Assembly (NCBI GenBank): GCA_945900785.1
Contig: CAMDJM010000036.1
Location: 1-45,056, forward strand
Source: Akkermansia muciniphila
GTDB lineage: Bacteria; Verrucomicrobiota; Verrucomicrobiia; Verrucomicrobiales; V1-33
Direction of reading: 5' to 3'
DNA: 45,056 nt
This document shows positions 38,422-45,056 of this stretch, piece after piece; within the stretch, counting starts at the first letter, position 1, and the number at the start of each line of letters is the position of its first letter. A model generated the notes under the pieces. That model was not told where the DNA came from. It ran no database searches and saw only the letters and a list, made by a program, of their open reading frames with translations. Both the position numbers and the translations under genes were made by a program.

Positions 38422-40851
38422 TTACGGTGCCTTTACAATATTGACGGCATTCGCCGCCGTGGCAGTCACCTTCATTTTCCCCTCTTCCAGCGCGAGGAGG
38501 GCGGCGGCGGCGCTGAGTTCGTTGGGAGTCAGGCTGTCGAGCTTGAAATTGGCGCCGGCATGCTCCCCGCGGCCGTTCACCCCGGCGGTGATGAGGGAGA
38601 GGGCGACTTTCAGGTCGCGGCTGGCGGAGGCCGGGATGGCACCGGCAGCGGAGGCGCGGTTGAAGATGGAGGCGAGCCGACCGGCATCGCGGCGGGGATC
38701 GGGGTGGATGATGCGGATCCACATGCGGTAGTTGGCCTCCCCAGGTTTCCAGATGAGGGCACCTTTCTCAACGACGAGGTATTTAATGGCACCTTTCAGT
38801 TCGTCTGCGGTGAGGCTGGGCAGGCCCATCATGGAGCGTTGCTGGCGGCCGGCAGGACTGTTCGCCCAAGCGAGGACGCGGCGGGCAGCCGTGGCGGGGG
38901 TTTCATTGCTGGCGGCTTCCAGCTTGAGTTGTTTCCAGAGGGTGACAAGGAGTTCTGCATTGCGGTAGTTCCGGGCTTTGAGGGCGAGGTCCAGAGCGGC
39001 TCCGCTGAGGGCTTCCATGTCAGGACGGTAGACGAGCCCCACCCCGCTGTCGATGGCGAGGAGGGAGGTGAGGCTTTCCAGTTCGGACTCCGGACTGGTG
39101 AATTGGAAGGTGGCCCCGCCGTAGCGGCCGCCGCCCCGGATGCCTTCATTGAGCAGTTCAAGGGCTTCACGTGGCGTGCTGGCCTTCAGGGCCAGTTCCG
39201 AGCCGGTGGCCCGGGCACTGTTGAATTGCATCACGGCGTCCTGGGCCTGCAGGATGGTGGACATGGAGGGGGCCGCGTGCACGAAGCTGCGGGCCATTTT
39301 TTCCAAGGAGGAACTGATAAGGGTGGCACCACCCGGCAGGGAGATGGAGGCTTCGTTGATCGTGAGATTGATTTCTCCCGGGGGCAGATCGGAGAGGGAT
39401 TTGGCATCGGTGCCCAGGGCTGGAGCCAGAGCCGTGGCCTGTTGTTTCAGGGCAGGGGCAGCGGCATCGACGAAGGTCTGCTCGCGGATGTCGGGGTTGC
39501 GCACCAGAGTGAGGGTGGAGGGACCGCTGTTGAGGAAAAGGTTGGTAACGACGGTTTCAAAGGCGGTGGCGGCGTCTCCTTCGCCGGGGGTGGGCGGGAG
39601 ATTGACGCGCTTTACCATGATCAGGGCTCCAGGATTCCGGTGCGCGGTCTCGGGGAACATGCAGCGGGCTTCACGGAGCTGGGGACCGCTATTCAGCTGC
39701 ACCGCTTTCGCGATCGCCCGCGGGCTGCCAAGAAGGAGGGTAAAGGGATCGTAGAGGGCGGCGTTGAGGGAGCGGGATCCCGCCTTGAGGATGAAGAGCT
39801 GGGGCTTGACGGGCTGTCCTTTGGGGGTGGGACGCAGGGGTTGGCCGATGACTTTTTCCACATTAATCACGGTCTTCGCACTGAGGATGAGGAGAAACTC
39901 GTCCTGGGTATCGCTCTGGAGCAGACTGAGTTGTTCAAATGGGCTGATGATGGCCCCGTAGGATTTACGGAAGGATTCACTCAATTCCCGTTGCGACGGC
40001 AGCCCCTGCTGGCTGGCCATGATGTTGTAGGAGGGGATGAGCTGACGCAGATCGGCGTAAAGCAGGGTCTGGGTGCGTTCAGTGAGGAGGCGGCGGGTGA
40101 TTTCCTCGTGCGAGGTCTGGGCAATCACGGAGGCGTCAGGAGCGACCGGGGCCTCGGGCTTTTTGGCAAGGGAGGACGGCGGAGGGCCCGGCTTGAGCTG
40201 GGGAGCCCGGGCAGTGTTCCATTGATGCAGCCTGCTGATCCAGGGGCTGATCATGCGTTGCCCGGGATCGGTGGCACAAAAGGCGGCGGAGGCCAGCAAC
40301 AGCAGCAACCCGCAAGCGATGCGCACCAGATAGGGACTGGCCTGGGAGGCGGAGCCGGCGGAGGCGGAGTCAAAAGTGCGGGGCGCAATCAGGGCGGGGC
40401 GGGGACGGGCATTGGTGTAAGGGGACGGGTCGCGCAGCCCCGAATCTGTGGGGGAGGGCGCATCGGCTGCGGTGATCGTTTCTCCCAGCGGGGGCAGCCT
40501 GACCGGCTCCGGCAAGGAGGGAGGGGGCGCAGGCTGGACCGGAATGGCCGCCGCCGCAGGCACGGGAGAGCTTTGCTCGGTGTAGCGCAGACTGAGCTGT
40601 CCGGCTTGAATCACATCTCCTTCCTTCAGGGCGATGATGGAAACCGGCCTGCCGTTGACCAGAGTCCCGGCACCGCCGCTGGAATCGCGGAGGAAAGAAA
40701 CGCCTTCCGCTCCGGGCGCGATCTCGAAATGCAGCGGAGCCAATCCATAACCTGCGGTCAAGGGAATATCGCACCGGGCATCCTCACCAAAGGTGAGGTG
40801 TCTGGCCGGCAGATCAAGCGTGTGACCTGTAGGTGCGATGAGACGTGGCAT
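38422..40851 (-). CDS. FHA-domain membrane protein of unknown function
   Basis: An 809-residue protein. Residues 1-95 form a forkhead-associated domain (LTFGEDARCDIPL, LHFEIAPG, GTLVNGRPVSIIALKEGDVIQAG), which binds phosphothreonine peptides. A proline-rich linker leads to one transmembrane segment at about 174-192 (YLVRIACGLLLLLASAAF). Residues 200-809 form a large soluble part of no recognised family, with segments repeating the pattern E-(G/A)-(A/L)-L-(E/A)-x-L. The topology puts the FHA domain in the cytoplasm and the rest outside. Divergent AT-rich DNA upstream probably holds its promoter. Confidence 0.7.
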   Translation of the reverse strand: MPRLIAPTGHTLDLPARHLTFGEDARCDIPLTAGYGLAPLHFEIAPGAEGVSFLRDSSGGAGTLVNGRPVSIIALKEGDVIQAGQLSLRYTEQSSPVPAAAAIPVQPAPPPSLPEPVRLPPLGETITAADAPSPTDSGLRDPSPYTNARPRPALIAPRTFDSASAGSASQASPYLVRIACGLLLLLASAAFCATDPGQRMISPWISRLHQWNTARAPQLKPGPPPSSLAKKPEAPVAPDASVIAQTSHEEITRRLLTERTQTLLYADLRQLIPSYNIMASQQGLPSQRELSESFRKSYGAIISPFEQLSLLQSDTQDEFLLILSAKTVINVEKVIGQPLRPTPKGQPVKPQLFILKAGSRSLNAALYDPFTLLLGSPRAIAKAVQLNSGPQLREARCMFPETAHRNPGALIMVKRVNLPPTPGEGDAATAFETVVTNLFLNSGPSTLTLVRNPDIREQTFVDAAAPALKQQATALAPALGTDAKSLSDLPPGEINLTINEASISLPGGATLISSSLEKMARSFVHAAPSMSTILQAQDAVMQFNSARATGSELALKASTPREALELLNEGIRGGGRYGGATFQFTSPESELESLTSLLAIDSGVGLVYRPDMEALSGAALDLALKARNYRNAELLVTLWKQLKLEAASNETPATAARRVLAWANSPAGRQQRSMMGLPSLTADELKGAIKYLVVEKGALIWKPGEANYRMWIRIIHPDPRRDAGRLASIFNRASAAGAIPASASRDLKVALSLITAGVNGRGEHAGANFKLDSLTPNELSAAAALLALEEGKMKVTATAANAVNIVKAP

Positions 40852-40864
40852 GAGATAGATCGGA

Positions 40865-41045
40865 GAAGAGAGTAGTGAAAATTACAATATTTACGGTAAT
40901 TATTAAAACTAAACAATGGTAACTTTTGCTCTCCTGCGGAATGAAGCCCGTGAAGGTTTTAAGGCTGAGAAAAGTGGAAAATCGGTTTGGCAATGTAAAT
41001 TTTGGCCTGAGAGTCAATAATTACCATAATTTTATGAAATCTCGA
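40865..41045. promoter_or_regulatory. AT-rich divergent promoter region with a spaced inverted repeat
   Basis: This gap between the minus-strand FHA gene and the + strand membrane protein gene is visibly AT-rich against GC-rich surroundings. The decamer GGTAATTATT at 40895-40904 recurs as its exact reverse complement AATAATTACC at 41016-41025, 111 bases away. This could be a pair of binding sites for one regulator or flanks of an unrecognised element. No promoter or transcript can be assigned securely. The stretch 41046-41182 is ordinary and without features. Confidence 0.4.
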
Positions 41046-41182
41046 CTCATTTCTTGCGTCTTAAGCTTGCGGCGCTGCAACGGCAGGAGTCCTTGGCACT
41101 TTTGATCGGAATCAGCCTTGTGGGACCGCCCCGCGAACGCAGGATCAAGGTTGGAGTCTCACCCTTGAATCCGCCTCCGCCT

Positions 41183-41659
41183 ATGACTGCCCCTGAAAAA
41201 GAACTCCGCTTCACCCGCGCCCGGCAGGCCGTGGTCTTTTGGCTCGCCGGCCTGCTGCTGGTGCTGGTCACCACCGGGGTGGTGGTTTTGTCCTCTTGGC
41301 AAATCCAGCAGCCTCCACCGCTCTGGCTGGCCCTGTTTCCGGGCGGTTTGGCGGCTGGGGCTTTTTGGCTCGCTTGGAGGATGACCCGCCACGCCTACCT
41401 GCTGCTTTCCCCGGTGGGGGTGGAGATTTTTCCTCTCTGGAAGCCGATCGACCATTTCCAGCTCCTGACCTGGGGCAGCATTGCCGCCGCCGATTTCTCT
41501 GAGGATGGCCGCTGGCTTACCTTCACCCTGGCCGGTTACGAGGACGCGAAAGTCATCCTGACCCTGGAGCCGATCCCCCGCCCGGCCTGTGCGCTTTTAG
41601 GCAAAGCCATCACCGGAGTCATGGAAAAACGGGCAGCCGCTTCCACGGGTCAAAGTTGA
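41183..41659 (+). CDS. Small membrane protein of unknown function
   Basis: A 158-residue protein with two hydrophobic segments near the N-terminus (about 17-40, VVFWLAGLLLVLVTTGVVVL; about 47-66, LWLALFPGGLAAGAFWLAW), followed by a soluble beta-rich tail (YLLLSPVGVEIFPLWKPIDHFQLLTW). The organisation recalls PH-like small membrane proteins but no family is claimed. ATG at 41183 follows a CGCCT-rich leader; an upstream ATG at 41054 would add a basic stretch unlike a signal. Its 3' end overlaps the convergent GspF-like gene by ten bases. Confidence 0.6.
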   Translation: MTAPEKELRFTRARQAVVFWLAGLLLVLVTTGVVVLSSWQIQQPPPLWLALFPGGLAAGAFWLAWRMTRHAYLLLSPVGVEIFPLWKPIDHFQLLTWGSIAAADFSEDGRWLTFTLAGYEDAKVILTLEPIPRPACALLGKAITGVMEKRAAASTGQS

Positions 41660-42639
41660 TCCATGAAGTTGCTGTAAAGTCCCGCATAGGCCCCGGCGAT
41701 TTTCAGGATCTGAAGCGCGGTGAAGAGCATCACCAGCCCGTAAAAGCCGGCACTGATCAGCTTCGCCGCATGCTCGGATTTCGCCGCAGCGGTTGCCATG
41801 GACTCCCGCGTCAGGCGCAGCGTTTCCACATCCAGGGTGCCGGTGAATTCCGCAGAGGTGAGATTGCTCACCAGTTCGAAGGGAAAAGCCGCCTGGGCCG
41901 CCAGCGCTTCGCCGAAGGTCGCGCCGCCTTCCACCGCTATCGCCGCCCGTTGGCTGGCGGCATCAAGGCCGGCCTGCCATGACGCGGCTCCGGCCCGCTG
42001 CAATCCTGACGACATCCGTTGCCCGCCTGTGATTTGAAAATGCATCACCGTAAACCACCGGGCCAGCCCCAGCGCCGCCCGGGCGGGGCCTGCCACCGGC
42101 AGCCACCCCATCAGCCGGTCTGCCGGGAGCGAAGTCCTCGCCATGCGGGCCCATACCGTTCCCGCCAGCCACAGCAGCGCCAGCCCGCCCCACAGCAGCA
42201 CCAGAGCCAGGGCTACCGATTTCACGATCTCCACCCCATACCCGCCCCGCAGCACCGCGCCGACCAGGGCAGGCAGCACCACGGCCGCGTGCAGCATGAA
42301 AACCGGATAGAGCATCGCCGCCCGGATCCGGTCCACCGTCTTCTGGCGGAGTTCGTAATATTGCTCCAGCCAGGCAAAGCCATCCGCCAGTTTGCCGCTC
42401 TGCTCCGCTGCCTGCACCACCGCCCATTCCATGGGGTTCAGGGAAGACTCCAAGGCCCCCGCGATACTCTTCCCCGCTGTCAGGCCGCGCTCCAGTCCTG
42501 CCACGGTAGCCGCCGCCTGCGCCCCCCGCCCGCGTTGCAGGACCTTCGCCGCCTGGGAAATCGGGATTCCCGCCCCCGTCAGACGGGCCAGTTCCCGGAA
42601 AAGCCCTGCGCGTTGCCCGTCGTTTCTGCCAGCGTTCAT
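41650..42639 (-). CDS. Type II secretion/type IV pilus GspF-like protein
   Basis: About 329 residues of the T2SSF (GspF/PilC) family, the inner-membrane platform of type II secretion and type IV pilus machines. ARLTGAGIPISQAAKVL and the matching second half (RMSSGLQRAGAASWQAGLDAA) are the two repeated cytoplasmic domains. Hydrophobic segments lie after each (AMLYPVFMLHAAVVLPALVGAV, ALALVLLWGGLALLWLAGTVW, GFYGLVMLFTALQILKIAGAYAGL). GspF is usually near 400 residues, so this is a short form. No other secretion genes are adjacent. ATG at 42639 is preferred over 42666 because the domain begins there. Confidence 0.82.
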   Translation of the reverse strand: MNAGRNDGQRAGLFRELARLTGAGIPISQAAKVLQRGRGAQAAATVAGLERGLTAGKSIAGALESSLNPMEWAVVQAAEQSGKLADGFAWLEQYYELRQKTVDRIRAAMLYPVFMLHAAVVLPALVGAVLRGGYGVEIVKSVALALVLLWGGLALLWLAGTVWARMARTSLPADRLMGWLPVAGPARAALGLARWFTVMHFQITGGQRMSSGLQRAGAASWQAGLDAASQRAAIAVEGGATFGEALAAQAAFPFELVSNLTSAEFTGTLDVETLRLTRESMATAAAKSEHAAKLISAGFYGLVMLFTALQILKIAGAYAGLYSNFMDQL

Positions 42640-42746
42640 GCCCCACCATAAAATGGGATCCGGCATTCAGGAAGCAGATTTTGTTAAATCATAAATGCGT
42701 TCAAATCCCGTTGCACTGCCCGCCCCGTGGATAGGATGAGCCGGTC

Positions 42747-43604
42747 ATGAAAACCGTGCTCCAGACCATCCAGAGTGGCACGCCCTACCTTGAAAAAGCG
42801 GGCGTGGACTCCCCGCGTCTGAACATGGAGCACCTGCTGGCCCACGTCATGGGCTGCAAACGCATGGACCTCTACCTGCGCTTCAACGAACCGCTGGAGG
42901 AAAAAACCCTCGAACCCCTGCGCGACCTCACCCGCCGCCGCGCCAAACGCGAACCCCTTCAACATTTGCTGGGCTCCATCGAATTCATGGGCCGCGAATT
43001 CAAATGCGATACCCGCGCCCTCATCCCCCGGCCGGAGACCGAGGAACTGGTGGAAAAAATCCTGTCCTATTACAAAAAGCACAGCCTGCCTGCGCCAGAC
43101 AAAATCCTCGATATGGGCACCGGTTCCGGGGTGATCGGCCTCAGCCTCGCCCACGCCTTTCCGGAGGCGCACGCCACCCTCGCCGACATCTCGCCGGACG
43201 CCCTCGCCCTCGCCCGGGAAAACGCGGAAAAGACCGCCCTGCCGGAGGAACGCACCACTTTTATCCTGACGGATCTCTTCCAAAACCTGAGCGGCGGCCC
43301 CTTCGATCTCATCGTAGCCAATCTCCCCTACATCGCCGCTGATGAAGTGCCCACCCTCTCCGCCGAAGTGCAAAAAGACCCGGTGCTCGCCCTCGATGGC
43401 GGTCCCGCCGGCACGGAAATCATCGCCACATTCCTCGAAGCGCTCGCCCCCCATGCGGTCCCGGGGGCCCTGATCGCCCTCGAAATCGGAGCCGGACAAT
43501 CCCCCGCTTTACTCCCCGTCTTGGAGCATTCCGGCTTGCAGGAAGCGCGCAGCGTCCCCGACTACTCTGGGCGCGACCGCTTCCTTTTTTCCAGCGCGCC
43601 CTGA
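42747..43604 (+). CDS. prmC: Release factor glutamine methyltransferase
   Basis: Methylates the GGQ glutamine of release factors RF1/RF2, required for efficient translation termination. The N-terminal helical domain (about 1-80) recognises the factor. The methyltransferase domain has ILDMGTGSGVIGLSLA (SAM loop) and the catalytic NLPY motif at 192-195 (ANLPYIAADEVP), which holds the glutamine. Length (285 aa) is standard. It lies about 40 bases before murA on the same strand and probably shares its transcript. Confidence 0.97.
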   Translation: MKTVLQTIQSGTPYLEKAGVDSPRLNMEHLLAHVMGCKRMDLYLRFNEPLEEKTLEPLRDLTRRRAKREPLQHLLGSIEFMGREFKCDTRALIPRPETEELVEKILSYYKKHSLPAPDKILDMGTGSGVIGLSLAHAFPEAHATLADISPDALALARENAEKTALPEERTTFILTDLFQNLSGGPFDLIVANLPYIAADEVPTLSAEVQKDPVLALDGGPAGTEIIATFLEALAPHAVPGALIALEIGAGQSPALLPVLEHSGLQEARSVPDYSGRDRFLFSSAP

Positions 43605-43645
43605 TTCCAACGCGCCCTGATCCTTTTTATCTCACCACCTTACTC

Positions 43646-44911
43646 ATGGATAAACTCATCGTTCACGGAGGTCATCTCCTCGAAGGTTCCGTCTTCGTCA
43701 GCGGCTCCAAAAACTCTTCCCTGCCCATCCTCGCCGCCACCCTCCTCACGCGGGAAAAGTGCACCATCCGCCGCGTCCCGGACCTCAGCGATACGAATTA
43801 CATGACGCAAATCCTCTCCAGCCTTGGAGCCCAGGTCGAGCGCGCCAGCGGCACCGTCATCGTGGAGGCAGACCAGATCATCTCCGAAGCCCCCTACGAC
43901 CTTGTCCGCAAAATGCGCGCCTCCATTTGCGTCATGGGCCCCCTGCTCGGCCGCACTGGCGAAGCCATGGTCTCCCTGCCCGGCGGCTGCATCATCGGCG
44001 ACCGCCCGGTCGACCTTCACCTCAAAGGCCTGGAGCAACTCGGAGCCGAAGTGAAAGTCACCGGCGGCAACATCCACGTCAAAGCCACCGGTGGCAGTGG
44101 CGACCGCTCCATCAATATGCGCGGCAAACACGGTCCTACCGTGCTGGGCACCGGCAACCTGCTGATGGCCGCCGTCCTGACCAAAGGCACCACCGTCATC
44201 GAAGGGGCCGCCGCTGAGCCCGAAGTCATCGACCTCGCCGATTTTCTCTGCAAAATGGGCGCGAAAATTGAAGGAGCCGGCACCCGCACCATCGTGGTGG
44301 AAGGCGTCAGGGAACTCGGCGGTGCCGAGCATAACGTCATCGCCGACCGTATCGAAGCCGGCACCTTCCTCGTCGCCGGAGCCATCGCCGGGAAACGCGT
44401 CACCCTGAAAAAAGCCCAGCCGGAGCACATGAGCGGCTTCATCAGCACCCTGGAGAAATGTGGTTATCCCATCACCATCGCCGGCGATGAAATCACCATC
44501 TCCCGCGCCGAAAAACCCATCGGGGCCGAAATCCGCACCGAGCCCTATCCAGGTTTCCCCACTGACATGCAGGCGCAATTCACCGCGCTGCTCGCCACCG
44601 TCCCCGGCCTCAGCGTCATCACGGAAACCATCTTCCCCCAGCGCTTCATGCACGTCCCGGAGCTGGCCCGCATGGGAGCCCAGATCACCATGGAAGGCCC
44701 CACCGCCATCATCAAAGGCGTGGAACGCCTCAGCGCCGCCCCGGTCATGGCCAGCGACCTCCGCGCCTCCGCCGCCCTCGTCCTCGCCGGTCTCATGGCC
44801 GAAGGAGCTACGGAAGTAAACCGCCTCTACCACATCGACCGCGGCTACGAGCACATCGACCACAAACTCGCCATGCTCGGGGCCAAAATGGAGCGGGTGA
44901 AAGGGAATTAG
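43646..44911 (+). CDS. murA: UDP-N-acetylglucosamine 1-carboxyvinyltransferase
   Basis: First committed enzyme of peptidoglycan synthesis: transfers enolpyruvate from PEP to UDP-GlcNAc in the cytoplasm. Residues Lys22-Asn23 (SGSKNSSLP) bind substrate. The catalytic loop LPGGCIIGDRPVDLH carries Cys115, the residue fosfomycin alkylates, so the enzyme should be fosfomycin sensitive. The second EPSP-synthase half is complete and ends GYEHIDHKLAMLGAKMERV. Its presence argues for a peptidoglycan cell wall. Confidence 0.98.
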   Translation: MDKLIVHGGHLLEGSVFVSGSKNSSLPILAATLLTREKCTIRRVPDLSDTNYMTQILSSLGAQVERASGTVIVEADQIISEAPYDLVRKMRASICVMGPLLGRTGEAMVSLPGGCIIGDRPVDLHLKGLEQLGAEVKVTGGNIHVKATGGSGDRSINMRGKHGPTVLGTGNLLMAAVLTKGTTVIEGAAAEPEVIDLADFLCKMGAKIEGAGTRTIVVEGVRELGGAEHNVIADRIEAGTFLVAGAIAGKRVTLKKAQPEHMSGFISTLEKCGYPITIAGDEITISRAEKPIGAEIRTEPYPGFPTDMQAQFTALLATVPGLSVITETIFPQRFMHVPELARMGAQITMEGPTAIIKGVERLSAAPVMASDLRASAALVLAGLMAEGATEVNRLYHIDRGYEHIDHKLAMLGAKMERVKGN

Positions 44912-44961
44912 TTCTACTGTGTTTGAAATATTGTTTGCATTTCCAGAAATCCATGCGACTC

Positions 44962-44967
44962 TATAAT
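44962..44967 (+). promoter_or_regulatory. TATAAT -10-like box near the right edge
   Basis: A perfect -10 hexamer lies 51 bases after the murA stop, but no good -35 sits at 17 bases (only ATTTCC-like sequence). An ATG at 45022 opens a frame that leaves the window after about 11 codons (MTLLPPFGWAD). A gene may start here, but evidence is thin. Confidence 0.25.
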
Positions 44968-45056
44968 TGGCTTTGACCGGGAGTTCGCCTTGAGGCGGAA
45001 AACCGGCGGCCCTAATAAAAAATGACGCTCCTCCCGCCTTTCGGCTGGGCCGACAC

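Noticed and set aside
36933..38444. 503-codon + strand frame opposite the aminotransferase
   Set aside because: Low-complexity Gly/Asp/Val-rich shadow; the aminotransferase frame has all cofactor motifs.
38560..40875. 771-codon + strand frame opposite the FHA gene
   Set aside because: Glycine/glutamate-rich without motifs; a shadow of the FHA-domain coding frame.
43640..44863. 407-codon minus-strand frame opposite murA
   Set aside because: Gly/Asp/Ala-rich shadow of murA with no motif.

Overview
The window looks like a chromosomal segment of a GC-rich member of the Verrucomicrobiota. The taxonomic signal is the DUF1549/DUF1553 protein paired with a Tat-exported DUF1501 protein, and a BlaI plus oversized M56 (BlaR1-like) pair of the kind common in Verrucomicrobia and Planctomycetes. 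No rRNA, tRNA or CRISPR array was seen. Base composition is high GC nearly throughout; the clearest AT-rich stretches are the promoter regions near 7.23-7.29 kb and 40.87-41.04 kb.

Layout. (1) 0-7.3 kb: a complete group II intron (about 2-1989) with its reverse transcriptase/maturase. It sits antisense against the 3' end of a very long M56 receptor gene and supplies that gene's stop codon. A blaI-type repressor gene lies directly upstream, behind two inverted repeats. (2) 7.6-18.3 kb: a block of small stress and metabolic genes, all on the + strand: CsbD, zinc alcohol dehydrogenase, histidine phosphatase, SDR, bifunctional NAD(P)HX repair enzyme, GH130-type protein, dodecin, AI-2E family permease and a P-type cation ATPase. 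It contains several broken genes: a truncated HAD phosphatase, a cardiolipin synthase N-terminal remnant, a frameshifted ATPase and an ORF remnant after the dehydrogenase. (3) 18.6-22.0 kb: a reactive-sulfur cassette. Three minus-strand genes (rhodanese-DUF2892, persulfide-dioxygenase-like MBL/rhodanese, TauE/SafE permease) diverge from an ArsR-family regulator across a perfect 20-bp palindrome. The cassette is bracketed by remnants of other genes. (4) 22.4-26.0 kb: the DUF1501 and DUF1549/DUF1553 pair. (5) 26.0-27.1 kb: a decayed toxin-antitoxin patch with an intact DUF433 protein, a frameshifted DUF5615 partner, a PIN-domain remnant and a duplicated upstream region. (6) 27.1-32.5 kb: two methyltransferases, an M48 protease, an RluA-type pseudouridine synthase, a lipoprotein esterase/lipase, a family 2 glycosyltransferase and a FabZ-like hotdog protein. 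(7) 33.0-35.9 kb: a Fur-family regulator followed by an apparently exported catalase-peroxidase and a strong terminator. (8) 36-45 kb: core genes lipA, an aminotransferase, prmC and murA, together with an FHA-domain membrane protein and a GspF-like protein.

The main themes are stress physiology (oxidative, reactive sulfur, NAD repair) and active gene decay. Two single-base frameshifts fall in otherwise well conserved genes, so read support should be checked before they are called real. No wholly new system was identified with confidence. The least conventional item is the M56 receptor, whose extracytoplasmic part is a duplicated module containing DUF1549-like motifs.
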